Source: CAZUZD01 sp964624465
GTDB taxonomy: Bacteria > Planctomycetota > Planctomycetia > Isosphaerales > Isosphaeraceae
NCBI GenBank assembly: GCA_964624465.1
Contig: CAZUZD010000045.1
Span: 1-26,594 of the forward strand
Length of the DNA: 26,594 bases
Reading direction: 5' to 3'
Both the position numbers and the translations under genes were made by a program. This document shows positions 7,766 to 14,923 of this stretch, piece by piece. The notes beneath the pieces were generated by a model. The model saw nothing but the letters and a program-made list of their open reading frames with translations, searched no databases and was not told the DNA's origin. Position 1 is the stretch's first letter; each line of letters begins with the position of its first letter.

Positions 7766-9441
7766 GACGGCAGGACTCCCGGCATCCGCGGCTTGGGAGA
7801 GGCGGTGAAGAAGAGCGTGCGCTCGACCCACTCGCCGGTGATCAGGAGCCCGAGCGAGAGCACGGCCAGCCCGCCGGCCACCGCCGGCTGGGTCGAGGCG
7901 GTGTTGAGGACGATCGCGGGCAGCACCAGCCCGCCCGCGATCCCGAGCCCGTACCGCAGGCTCAGCCACCCGCGCAGTGGTCCCCGGAGCAGGCGGGCGG
8001 TCCGGTCGAGGTCGCAGCCCTCGTCATGGCGGCGGAGGTCGCGGCCCTCGAAGCCGAGCTTGGCCGCCATGGCGATGGCCAGCGCCAGGGCGATTGCCGG
8101 ACCGCCGTTGGCGCGGCCTGACAGGGCGAGGCTGGCCAGGGCCGTGGCCAGCCCGAGCACGAGGGCGGTGCCGGCGAACTTGGTCCCGGAGATCGCCGCA
8201 TGCCAGAACGGCCGTCGAACGACGTGATAGACCATGACCGAGCAGGCGACGCCGCTCAGGCCCGCCACGACCGTGGCGACCAGCAGGCCGAGCCGTCGTC
8301 CGGGCGCGGCGTCGAGGGCAGGACCGATGCCGAGATCGAGGGCAACGTACGTGGCCGCCAGCTTGGCGAAGAGGCCGAGCGTGACGACCTCGCGGCTGAG
8401 CCAGGAGTGCCGCAGGCCCAGCACGGCCCGGAAGGCGAACAGGGGCCGACCGAGGTGGGCCAGGCTCGCCCCGAGCCCGATCAAGCCCAGGGCGAGCCCC
8501 AGGGCGGGAAGCCAGCGGCCGGCCACACCACCGTCAGCGCCGGCCAGCCGGAACGCCAGCTCGAGCGCGAACGCACCGACCGACAGCTGCGTGAGGACGA
8601 GCATGACGCTCAGCGGCGGATGGCCGTGCTCGGGAGTCAGCTCGAAGGGTTCCGCGGCCCGAAAGACGCCGGCATCGAGACCGAGGAAGCGGGTGGTCGG
8701 CCGGGTTGCCGCGGGGTCAAACGCCCCCGGCACGAACGCGCCCTGATCGGCACGGCGGTCGACCTCGGCCACATCGACGACCCGGATCTTGATCGCCTCG
8801 TGCGGACACGACTGGACGCAGGCCGGGGCCTCGCCGGCCTGGAGCCGATCGCTGCACAGGTCGCACTTGCGGACGATGCCGCGGCTCGGCTGGTACTTCG
8901 GCACATCGTACGGACAGGCGAGGGTGCAGTACTGGCAGCCGAAGCACTGGTCATCGAGGTGGCGGACGATCCCGGTGATCGGGTCCTTCTCGTAGGCGTC
9001 GACCGGGCAGGCCTTCAGGCAGGCGGGGTCGACGCAGTGGTGACAGGCGGTGGTGAGATGCTGGAGTACGGGCAGCGGGCCCGAGCCGCCGATCAGCAGG
9101 CCGACATCGCGCCAGGTCTCCGACTCGTCCAGGCCGTTGAGGCTGTGGCAGGCCGCCACACACGACTTGCAGCCCGAGCAGCTTGCCAGGTCGACCTCGA
9201 AGGCGAGCTGCTGTCCCGGCCCCGGCGGGGTCGCCGGCAGCAGGGCCTCGTAGTAGGCCGCCTGGAGCGGCTCGACGGCGGCCTCGTGGAACTGGGCGAA
9301 CCGCTCGACGGCCGTCAGGTCGGCCTGCTCGGTCAGGAGCGCGTCGAGCCGTGACGACGGCGGCAGACGACGGGCCGCACGCTCCAGCACCGCCAGTGGT
9401 CGGGACCCGATCCGGGTCAAACCCTCTCCGACGAATTCCAT
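7762..9441 (-). CDS. Fused DmsB-DmsC-like four-cluster ferredoxin and membrane anchor
   Basis: This 559-residue protein joins two subunits that are separate in DMSO reductase. Residues 80-225 are a DmsB-like ferredoxin with sixteen cysteines in four sets: 88/91/94/98, 133/136/141/145, 166/169/172/176 and 193/196/208/212, including CSGCKSCVAAC and CFGCQYCTLACPYDVPKY. Residues 275-540 form about eight membrane helices of DmsC type, with SLAHLGRPLFAFRAVLGLR and HSWLSREV as family marks. DmsC-type anchors oxidise menaquinol, and the iron-sulfur chain passes electrons to the molybdoenzyme. The catalytic gene next to it has no export signal, so the complex should face the cytoplasm. The ATG at 9441 was chosen because the 47 residues before it are Arg/Pro-rich and unlike the family. 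The first 75 residues are an N-terminal extension of unknown role. It is the first gene of the operon. Confidence 0.9.
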   Translation of the reverse strand: MEFVGEGLTRIGSRPLAVLERAARRLPPSSRLDALLTEQADLTAVERFAQFHEAAVEPLQAAYYEALLPATPPGPGQQLAFEVDLASCSGCKSCVAACHSLNGLDESETWRDVGLLIGGSGPLPVLQHLTTACHHCVDPACLKACPVDAYEKDPITGIVRHLDDQCFGCQYCTLACPYDVPKYQPSRGIVRKCDLCSDRLQAGEAPACVQSCPHEAIKIRVVDVAEVDRRADQGAFVPGAFDPAATRPTTRFLGLDAGVFRAAEPFELTPEHGHPPLSVMLVLTQLSVGAFALELAFRLAGADGGVAGRWLPALGLALGLIGLGASLAHLGRPLFAFRAVLGLRHSWLSREVVTLGLFAKLAATYVALDLGIGPALDAAPGRRLGLLVATVVAGLSGVACSVMVYHVVRRPFWHAAISGTKFAGTALVLGLATALASLALSGRANGGPAIALALAIAMAAKLGFEGRDLRRHDEGCDLDRTARLLRGPLRGWLSLRYGLGIAGGLVLPAIVLNTASTQPAVAGGLAVLSLGLLITGEWVERTLFFTASPKPRMPGVLPS

Positions 9442-9454
9442 CTGAGCGCCCCCA

Positions 9455-9462
9455 CGAAGGGT
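9455..9462. promoter_or_regulatory. Isolated half-site CGAAGGGT near the operon start
   Basis: CGAAGGGT here repeats one arm of the dyad at 9614-9635. It lies about 14 nt before the ATG of the first nitrate operon gene, within its leader. It may be a half operator, or chance, since it is only 8 bp long. Confidence 0.25.
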
Positions 9463-9613
9463 TCGGAGCGACCCGGGCACGGGTCGTCGCGCTCGGATCT
9501 GTCCGGGAGAGGGACCGGTCCGACCTCGACTGCGGGCGTTCAGAACGCAGCGAGAATGCCGTGGCCGCCGATCGGGCCCCATTCTGCGGAACCGCGCAGG
9601 CCGCGCTCCGACA

Positions 9614-9635
9614 ACCCTTCGCGGAACCGAAGGGT
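9614..9635. promoter_or_regulatory. 22-bp dyad in the nitrate operon leader, candidate operator
   Basis: ACCCTTCG (9614-9621) and CGAAGGGT (9628-9635) form a perfect 8-bp inverted repeat around a 6-nt spacer. It sits 173 nt before the first nitrate operon gene and about 90 nt after the response regulator stop, the only gap between the two transcription units. On the minus strand it directly follows a TTGACC that could be a -35 element. No T-run follows on the minus strand, so a terminator is less likely than a protein-binding site. The 282-nt gap 9442-9723 shows no other feature. Confidence 0.4.
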
Positions 9636-9723
9636 CAAGCCATTCGCCCGGTCGTGAGGCTGACGAAACTCAGGGCACCATCGCCCAGAAGGTAGGCGTC
9701 GCGAGCGGCATTGCTCGAGGCGG

Positions 9724-10446
9724 TCAGCGAGGCTGTGGCGCCGGGGTGGGCGGTCCCTGGCGGTCGTCGCCCTGAGCGATCGTGAGCCGCAGCAGCTCGG
9801 GCAGCGAGTTCACGGCGAGCTTCCGCATCAGGCTCGCACGCCGCAGCTCGACGGCGCGCGCCGTGATCCCCAGCCGCGCCGCGATCTCCTTGTTGAGCAG
9901 GCCCTGCTGGATGCCCTCCAGGACCTCCTGCTCCTTGGGCGTCAGCGACTGCAGCCGGCCCCGGGTCCCCTGCCGGCTCGCCTGCTGCGCCAGCCGGGCG
10001 GCATCCAATCGCAGCGCCCGCTGGATCTTGTCCAGCAGCACCTGGCCGTTGAACGGCTTCTCCAGGAACTCCACGGCCCCCGACTGCATTGCACGCACCG
10101 CCATCGGGACATCGGCGTGGGCCGTGATGAACAGCACCGGCGTCGCCAGCCCTCGCGCCACCAGCGCCTCGAAGAGTTCCAGACCGCCGGTGCCGGGCAT
10201 CCGGACATCGAGCACCAGGCAGGCCGGTCCGTCGATCGTCCCATCCCTGGCGAACGCCTCGGCCGAGTCGTAGGTCCGACACCGCAGGCCGACGGTGTGG
10301 AGCAGCCAGCGGAGCGAGTCCCGCATGTCGGGATCGTCATCCACGACGTGGACCGTCGGCTCACCCGGCGTCGGGCCGGACGGCAGGTAGCCGGAATCCG
10401 ACGGTCGTACGGACGCCCGGTTCCGATTCGGCCCAGATCCGTCCAT
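9724..10446 (-). CDS. FixJ/NarL-type response regulator with LuxR HTH
   Basis: The product has a receiver domain (about residues 30-145) and a LuxR-type helix-turn-helix (about 165-225). Receiver marks are the acidic cluster DDD at 36-38, the phosphoacceptor D80 in LVLDVRMPG, T108 in FITAHADVP, and K130 in FLEKPF, which is the FixJ subfamily pattern. The HTH reads LTPKEQEVLEGIQQGLLNKE then IAARLGITARAVELRR. It would bind DNA when phosphorylated by the kinase encoded just upstream. The nearest start giving the whole receiver is ATG 10446 (240 residues), which overlaps the kinase gene by 86 nt. No ATG or GTG is available between that and the first beta strand, so either this long overlap or a rare CTG start is used. 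The C-terminal 15 residues are Pro/Gln-rich. Confidence 0.9.
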   Translation of the reverse strand: MDGSGPNRNRASVRPSDSGYLPSGPTPGEPTVHVVDDDPDMRDSLRWLLHTVGLRCRTYDSAEAFARDGTIDGPACLVLDVRMPGTGGLELFEALVARGLATPVLFITAHADVPMAVRAMQSGAVEFLEKPFNGQVLLDKIQRALRLDAARLAQQASRQGTRGRLQSLTPKEQEVLEGIQQGLLNKEIAARLGITARAVELRRASLMRKLAVNSLPELLRLTIAQGDDRQGPPTPAPQPR

Positions 10447-11806
10447 GATGGGCCTCCACCAGGGTCCGACAGATGGCCAGTCCCATGCCCATCCCCGTGG
10501 CACGGGTGCTGAAATGCGCGTCGAAAACCTTCGGCAAGCGCTCGGCCTCGATGCCCGGTCCATTGTCGCTCACGGTGAACTCGACCCCGGTCGGTTCCAG
10601 CGGTCGGGTCGAGATAACCAGCGTCGGCTTCTCGGTTTGCGAAGGGACAAGGGACTGCAAGGCATTCTGGGTCAGGTTCACCAGCACCTGCTGAATCTGC
10701 ACCGGATCACCGACTAACCAAGGCAAGCCCGGTGCCAGTTCCAGGCGCAAGCTCACGGCGGCATCCTGGACGGCGCTGCCGAGGATGGCGACGGCGTCGT
10801 GGACGGTGCCGTTGGGATCGAACGATTCCAGCCGCGGCCCCTCGCCCCGGACGAACCGGCGGACCTGATCGAGGATCCGACCGGCCCGCAGCGCCGTCGC
10901 CTGGAGCCGGTCCAGCGCCACCCGGACGCCAACCAGATCCGGTTCTGGCCGCTCCAGGGCGATCCGGCAACCCTCGGCGTAGTTGGCCATCGCCCCGAGC
11001 GGCTGGTTCAGTTCGTGAGCCAGGGTCGAGGCCAGCTCTCCGACGGCGCTGGTGCGCTGGACGTGGCCGAACTCGTCGAGCAGCCGGCGATGCCGCTCCT
11101 GGGCCTGCTCCAGAGCCAGGGTCCGCTCGCGGACCCGACCCTCCAGCTCGTCGCGACCGCGTCGGAGCGCCTCGAACTGGTGCTCGATCAACTGCGCCGC
11201 CGGCCGGACGATGAACCGCCCGATCGCCGCCAGGCCAAGCAGGGTCAGGCCGGTCAGCAGCCAGCCAATCGCTCGGGCCGTGGAGACCCTGGCTTGCGCC
11301 GCCCGCTCGACCAGCCCGACGACCCGATCCATCCCCTCCAGATAGGCCGACTCATGGGCCAGGATGACTGCCACCTCGTCGGCATCCCCACCCAACGGTC
11401 TGACCCGATCAGCGAGCCGCTGGGCTGCGGTGTGCAGCGCTTGATACTCGGGCTCGATCGCGTCGAGGTTTGCGCGGATGGCCGCCGTGTCCGGCCCGAA
11501 CCAGCCCGTACCCGTCGAATTCCATCGCAACTGTTCGTGGGCGGCCGTCCAGGGCCCGATCAGGGAGCCGATTTCCTTCCGCGCCGCTGGCTCGCCGCGC
11601 TCCACCAGCAGCGCCGCCTTGGCCAGGCGCTGGCTGAGCATGCGCTGCCGGCCCGCCACATTGATCCGGGGCGCATCGGTCATTACGTTGATCAGCGAGG
11701 GCTGGACCAGCAACTGGTTGCCCAGGATCAGCACCAGAATGATGAGCAGCGCCCGGCGGTACAGCCGCTCGGCCGACACCTCGGGATCGAGTCGATCGAC
11801 GTGCAC
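10361..11806 (-). CDS. Membrane histidine kinase with NarX/PilJ-type nitrate-sensing P-box
   Basis: This 481-residue kinase starts at GTG 11806. A first membrane helix spans about 18-34 and a second about 178-200, leaving a periplasmic sensor of about 140 residues. The sensor opens with DAPRINVAGRQRMLSQRLAK (44-63), which matches the PilJ/NarX-type P-box (IN.AG..RM..QR) that binds nitrate and nitrite in NarX and NarQ. A coiled-coil linker (about 205-248) follows, then the dimerisation and phosphoacceptor helix with H264 in STLAHELNQPLGAMANYAEG. The ATPase domain has the N-box NLTQNALQSL, the G1 box VSDNGPGI and the G2 box GMGMGLAICRTL. The H-box is of the FixL/DctB type (HELNQPL) and fits the FixJ-like regulator that overlaps its 3' end. 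Its position ahead of the nitrate operon suggests it reports nitrate or nitrite. Confidence 0.93.
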   Translation of the reverse strand: MHVDRLDPEVSAERLYRRALLIILVLILGNQLLVQPSLINVMTDAPRINVAGRQRMLSQRLAKAALLVERGEPAARKEIGSLIGPWTAAHEQLRWNSTGTGWFGPDTAAIRANLDAIEPEYQALHTAAQRLADRVRPLGGDADEVAVILAHESAYLEGMDRVVGLVERAAQARVSTARAIGWLLTGLTLLGLAAIGRFIVRPAAQLIEHQFEALRRGRDELEGRVRERTLALEQAQERHRRLLDEFGHVQRTSAVGELASTLAHELNQPLGAMANYAEGCRIALERPEPDLVGVRVALDRLQATALRAGRILDQVRRFVRGEGPRLESFDPNGTVHDAVAILGSAVQDAAVSLRLELAPGLPWLVGDPVQIQQVLVNLTQNALQSLVPSQTEKPTLVISTRPLEPTGVEFTVSDNGPGIEAERLPKVFDAHFSTRATGMGMGLAICRTLVEAHHGRIWAESEPGVRTTVGFRLPAVRPDAG

Positions 11807-11931
11807 TCGGAGTGATCCTGTGCTGGAATCCGCGGGCCCTCTTTCGCCAGGGACGCGATTCTACGCCAATCCGCCAGCGCCAGCAGTCCCGCCCATGGCT
11901 CTGTCACCGATGGCCAGCGCCCGGCCCTCGT

Positions 11932-12077
11932 GATGGCGACGCCGCGGCCGAGGTCGGGGTCGCGACCCTTGAGCACCTCGCCCAACCCACCCCGCGCGAT
12001 CTCGCCATCGATGCGGGGGCGTCGGCAGGGCGCACGACACCGCAGCTCGAGCAACGGTCGGGGGCGGCAGCGACCAT
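11932..12077 (-). pseudogene. Fragment of a planctomycete Ser/Thr protein kinase
   Basis: On the minus strand, ATG 12077 starts a short zinc-ribbon-like piece (APDRCSSCGVVRPADAP). Then, in a different frame at about 12012-11932, comes DGEIARGGLGEVLKGRDPDL followed by GRGVAI. This is the glycine-rich loop and first strands of a kinase N-lobe as found in planctomycete kinases (GEIARGGMG.VLKGRDPDLGR.VA). The catalytic Lys region and everything after it are missing, and the two parts need a frame change with an internal deletion. It is read as a decayed gene with no product. The alternative is chance similarity, but the length and order of the match argue against that. Confidence 0.6.
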
Positions 12078-12121
12078 CGTCAGCCCTCCCGGTCGGGGAT
12101 GGCGGGTCCACGCGCTTGGTA

Positions 12122-12454
12122 TCACGGTTCTTTCGCCGAACCTGTCGCGCGGGGAAATCCTGCCCCCGCCGGTCTGCCTGTGGGGGCCGTGATCCGCTGG
12201 CGGAGTTCGTCGTCGCTGGCCGCCGCATCGGGGTCGGCCAGCGTGGCAGCGATCTGCTCGCGGAGGATTGCCCGATACCGCTGTCGGAGTCGCTGGAGGA
12301 CCGCCTGGAGCGCGCCCTCGGTCGTGCCGACCCGCAGGGTCTCGGTCCAGGGCCGATCGCAGGCGGCTCGGGCGTCGAGTTCCAGCACGTTGGCCAACAC
12401 ACCCTCGGCACTGAAGCTGCCGGTGGACAGCCGCAGCAGCGGGTCGACTCGCAC
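12122..12454 (-). pseudogene. Remnant of an ECF sigma factor C-terminus
   Basis: A 110-codon frame contains GTTEGALQAVLQRLRQRYRA followed by ILREQIAATLADP and an acidic stretch ending in DDELRQRI. This resembles the end of planctomycete ECF sigma factors, where region 4 (LG.SEGAVKVAVHRLR.RYR) is followed by LLR.EI..TVADP and a DDE[IL]R tail. The start of region 4, and all of region 2, is absent: CDRPWTETL runs straight into VGTTEGAL, as expected from an internal deletion. The kinase fragment follows 45 nt later on the same strand, the usual order of sigma/kinase pairs in planctomycetes. The tail after residue 90 has no match. It is unlikely to work as a sigma factor. Confidence 0.5.
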
Positions 12455-12702
12455 TGCTCCAGAAGCCGCCGGCGCTCGCCCACACCGTCCTCGAACCGCA
12501 CGTCGTGCGAGGCGTGGAGTCCGTCACGCGATCATCATGGCGCAGGACCAGCCACGGCCGGGACATCGCGGCGGGCCGCCGGTGCCTCGAGCGGGTCTGA
12601 CGGGGTCGCGACCTGCCGGCAGCGGGGATGCGACGTGATCGGCATCCGGACCGGACGCCTCCAAGCACGTTGCCGCGGCTCGGCCGCACCGATCTCGTCG
12701 GA

Positions 12703-12720
12703 TTGATCGTTTGCGATCAA
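12703..12720. promoter_or_regulatory. Inverted repeat upstream of the efflux promoter
   Basis: TTGATCG and CGATCAA form a perfect 7-bp dyad with a 4-nt loop. It lies about 55 nt upstream of the candidate -35 box at 12775, so it could be an operator for a metal-responsive regulator. It is AT-rich compared with its surroundings. Confidence 0.3.
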
Positions 12721-12774
12721 GAGGACGACCGGCCACGGCCGTGAACGACGAGCCGCTCCGGGCCGGGCACGGCC

Positions 12775-12802
12775 TTGACCCAACCGCCGAAAACCCTAAG
12801 CT
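12775..12802 (+). promoter_or_regulatory. Candidate sigma-70-type promoter of the efflux cluster
   Basis: TTGACC at 12775-12780 and TAAGCT at 12797-12802 are spaced by 16 nt and lie about 27 nt before the first reading frame of the cluster. The -35 box matches five of six consensus positions; the -10 box is weaker. It is the best promoter-like match I see on this strand in the interval. Confidence 0.4.
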
Positions 12803-12828
12803 GACAAGGATCATCCCGGCCAACTCCT

Positions 12829-13212
12829 TTGGGCAGGCATTTGCGGACGTTCTGCACGTACATCCTCATCGCTCTCCTGGTGGCGTGCCCGGCCCTGTGC
12901 CAGGCTACTGAGGCGCCGTGCTGCCCCGGGCACGAGACCGAAGCGTGCTCGGACAGTCCCGAGCCCCCGGCTCCGGGCGCGCCCGGGGAAGCTGACTTCG
13001 AGAGCTGCCTCTGTAGCGGGACGGCCCTCAAGGCCGACGACTCGAACGCCAGGCATGTGCTCCCGCACCCGGCGGCCCTCCGGCCCGTGAGCTTCGAGTC
13101 GCGGCTGCGCCCGGTTCTCAAGGTCCCGTCGCACGGCTCGCTGCCCGCGAATCCGGACGACTGGCTCGGGCGCGTCCGACTGCACGCCCTGCTGGCCGTG
13201 TTCCGCTGTTGA
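12829..13212 (+). CDS. Small Cys-rich exported protein of the efflux cluster
   Basis: A 127-residue frame begins with TTG at 12829, with another TTG at 12841 as an alternative. No ATG is available in the leader. Residues 8-26 form a hydrophobic signal sequence. It can be read either as a lipoprotein signal (LVAC, with the lipid-bearing Cys at position 20) or as a normal signal cut after ALCQA. The mature part has Cys pairs and a His in CCPGHETEAC (31-40), a CLC at 60-62 and a terminal Cys. That spacing could bind a soft metal ion outside the cytoplasm. I recognise no family. Position ahead of a metal-efflux adaptor and behind a candidate promoter suggests a metal-binding or sensing helper, which is inference only. 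Codon usage is as in its neighbours. Confidence 0.6.
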   Translation: MGRHLRTFCTYILIALLVACPALCQATEAPCCPGHETEACSDSPEPPAPGAPGEADFESCLCSGTALKADDSNARHVLPHPAALRPVSFESRLRPVLKVPSHGSLPANPDDWLGRVRLHALLAVFRC

Positions 13213-13324
13213 GTGCTCGCTCCGCGTGACCGGCGCGGCCATGACGCGCGGGGACCGCCCCGTGACGCTCCGGCCGTTCGAGATCACACGCGCCAACCCG
13301 AGCCTCGAAACAGCCGCGTGACGC

Positions 13325-13340
13325 CCACGCTCGTGCGTGG
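13325..13340. promoter_or_regulatory. Short inverted repeat before the adaptor gene
   Basis: CCACGC (13325-13330) and GCGTGG (13335-13340) form a 6-bp dyad with a TCGT loop, 38 nt before the adaptor start codon. It may be a regulator site or an mRNA hairpin. The 165-nt gap 13213-13377 shows nothing else. Confidence 0.25.
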
Positions 13341-13377
13341 CCGGTCCACGCACGGACCACGAACATCCGAGGAAGCC

Positions 13378-14901
13378 ATGAAGAAAGCGCTCCCAGCCGC
13401 TGTCGCCGCCGTCGGAATCATCGCCATCACCGGGGTCGCCCTGGCCGTCCTGCGTCCTGATCTCTTGCCCGCCTGGGCGAAGCCCCCGGCGCAGGCGCAG
13501 GGGGCCGATTCGGGCCTCTTCTGCGACGAGCACGGCGTGCCCGAGAAGTTCTGCACGATCTGTCACCCGGAGCTCAAGAACACGCTGCTGCTCTGTCCCG
13601 AGCACGGGAACATCCCCGAGGACATCTGCACCCTCTGCCACCCCGACGTGAAGCAGAAGCACGAGATCGAGACGTGCGAGCACGACCTCCCCAGGCACTT
13701 CTGCTTCAAGTGCCAGGCCGAGAAGGGGGACGACCAGACGTCGGCCAACCTGATCAACGACGGCTATTGCGCCGAGTTTGGCGAGCAGGGGCCCGACGGG
13801 TTGGCCCGGTGCAAGCTTCTGCCGATCGTGCGGCTTGCGTCGGCGGAGCTTGCGTCCGACGTGGGCCTGAAGACGGTGGTCGTGGCCGAGCAGGAGCACG
13901 TTCACGAGCTCTTCGCCAACGCCGAGACGGACTACGACGCCAACCGCTTCGCCGAGATCCACCCGCGCGTCTCGGGCTTTCTCCGGGAAGCCCGCTTTGA
14001 CCTGGGCCAGGCGGCCAGCGGGGGCGCGGTGCTGGCGGTCGTCGATTCGTCCGAGGTCAGCAACGCCAAGGCCCAGTACATCGTGGCCCACTCGGCCCAC
14101 GAGCTGGCCAGGGATACGTACGCGCGCACCAGCGCCCTCGAGGCCACGCAGGCCGTCGCCGCCAAGCAGGTGACGGCCGACCGGGCCGCCTTGCACCAGG
14201 CCCAGGCCAGCCTCCTGAACGCCGAGCAGAAGCTCCGGAACTTCCGGTTCGACGACACCGACCTCGCCCGCATCCGCGCCGAGAACGACACGCGGCCCCT
14301 CCTGGAGATCACCACACCGCTCGGCGGTACGGTCGTCTTTCGCCACGCCGTGCTCGGGGAGGCCGTCGAGCCCACCACCAAGCTCTACAGCGTGGCCGAC
14401 CTCACGACCGTCTGGCTCTGGATCGACGTCTACGAGCGCGACGTTGCCAAGGTCAAGCCGGGCCAGAAGGTGACCTTCACGGTCATGGGCAGCGGGCCCG
14501 AGGACGCCCCTGACGCCCGCGAGGGCCGGGTCACCTGGGTGGGTTCGGAGGTGGACCAGACGACGCGGACGACGAGGGTCCGGGCCGAGCTGCCCAACCC
14601 CGGCGGGATGCTCCGGGCCCACCAGTTCGGCAAGGCTCGCATCGAGGTTGGCACGCCCCACACGGCCATCACGGTCGCGAAGCGCGCCGTCCAGAAGTAC
14701 GAGAACGTGGACCTCGTCTTCGTGACCGAGGCGCCGGGCGTTTACCGGCCCCAGCGGATCCGGGCGCGGCCCGTCGGCCGCGGCGAGTCGCTCGAGGTGA
14801 GCTGGGGTCTGAAGCCCGGTCAGCAGGTCGTGACCGACGGCTCCTATCTGCTCAAGACCGAGATCATGAAGGGCTCGATCGGGGCCGGGTGCTGCGACTG
14901 A
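13378..14901 (+). CDS. RND efflux periplasmic adaptor (CusB/CzcB family) with N-terminal Cys/His modules
   Basis: The 507-residue product is a membrane-fusion protein of a heavy-metal RND efflux system. Such adaptors bridge the inner-membrane pump and an outer-membrane channel. ATG 13378 follows a good ribosome site (GAGGAAG), and a signal anchor covers residues 7-25. Residues 49-112 hold three tandem Cys/His modules: C49/H52/C59/C62/H63, C73/H76/C84/C87/H88 and C100/H102/C109/C112. Further Cys lie at 131 and 145. The adaptor core follows: a lower beta-barrel/lipoyl start near HPRVSGFLREARFDLGQ, a helical hairpin (ALEATQAVAAKQVTADRAAL), the second lipoyl half TPLGGTVVFRHAVLGEAVEP, and the barrel segments VWLWIDVYERDVAKVKPGQK and GLKPGQQVVTDGSYLLKTEI. 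It ends in GAGCCD, another Cys pair. The pump gene starts 23 nt downstream. The metal cannot be told; Cu, Ag, Zn or Co are possible. Confidence 0.9.
   Translation: MKKALPAAVAAVGIIAITGVALAVLRPDLLPAWAKPPAQAQGADSGLFCDEHGVPEKFCTICHPELKNTLLLCPEHGNIPEDICTLCHPDVKQKHEIETCEHDLPRHFCFKCQAEKGDDQTSANLINDGYCAEFGEQGPDGLARCKLLPIVRLASAELASDVGLKTVVVAEQEHVHELFANAETDYDANRFAEIHPRVSGFLREARFDLGQAASGGAVLAVVDSSEVSNAKAQYIVAHSAHELARDTYARTSALEATQAVAAKQVTADRAALHQAQASLLNAEQKLRNFRFDDTDLARIRAENDTRPLLEITTPLGGTVVFRHAVLGEAVEPTTKLYSVADLTTVWLWIDVYERDVAKVKPGQKVTFTVMGSGPEDAPDAREGRVTWVGSEVDQTTRTTRVRAELPNPGGMLRAHQFGKARIEVGTPHTAITVAKRAVQKYENVDLVFVTEAPGVYRPQRIRARPVGRGESLEVSWGLKPGQQVVTDGSYLLKTEIMKGSIGAGCCD
13522..13713 (+). repeat. Three tandem Cys/His metal-binding modules inside the adaptor
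   Basis: The coded pattern is C-x2-H-x(2-3)-P-x(2-3)-[FI]C-x2-C, repeated three times with about 24-27 residues per unit. The first two copies are close (CDEHGVPEKFCTICHP and CPEHGNIPEDICTLCHP); the third is shorter (CEHDLPRHFCFKC). The arrangement resembles small zinc- or copper-binding knuckles. Confidence 0.8.
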
Positions 14902-14923
14902 CCCCGCACCCGGAGCCCTCGCC

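Larger units (their letters stand above)
12455..12828. other. Intergenic region between kinase remnant and efflux cluster
   Basis: I see no convincing gene here. All frames give short Arg/Pro/Ala-rich shadows. It contains a 7-bp inverted repeat, TTGATCG at 12703-12709 and CGATCAA at 12714-12720 with a TTTG loop, and a candidate promoter at 12775-12802. It may hold further unrecognisable debris of the sigma factor gene. Confidence 0.5.

Noticed and set aside
7766..7969. Extended start of the nitrate reductase
   Set aside because: The extra 68 residues are Arg/Ala-rich and overlap the anchor gene; the ATG at 7765 gives a family-like N-terminus.
5672..8227. 851-codon plus-strand frame
   Set aside because: Antisense to the nitrate reductase and its anchor, which have full catalytic motifs; this frame has none.
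9614..9635. Intrinsic terminator for the two-component genes
   Set aside because: The hairpin has no following T-run on the minus strand and sits next to a -35-like box, so an operator is the better reading.
11807..12501. 257-codon minus-strand frame as an intact gene
   Set aside because: Only the piece from about 12012 to 11932 resembles a kinase; the rest is shadow of the sigma remnant frame or non-coding sequence.
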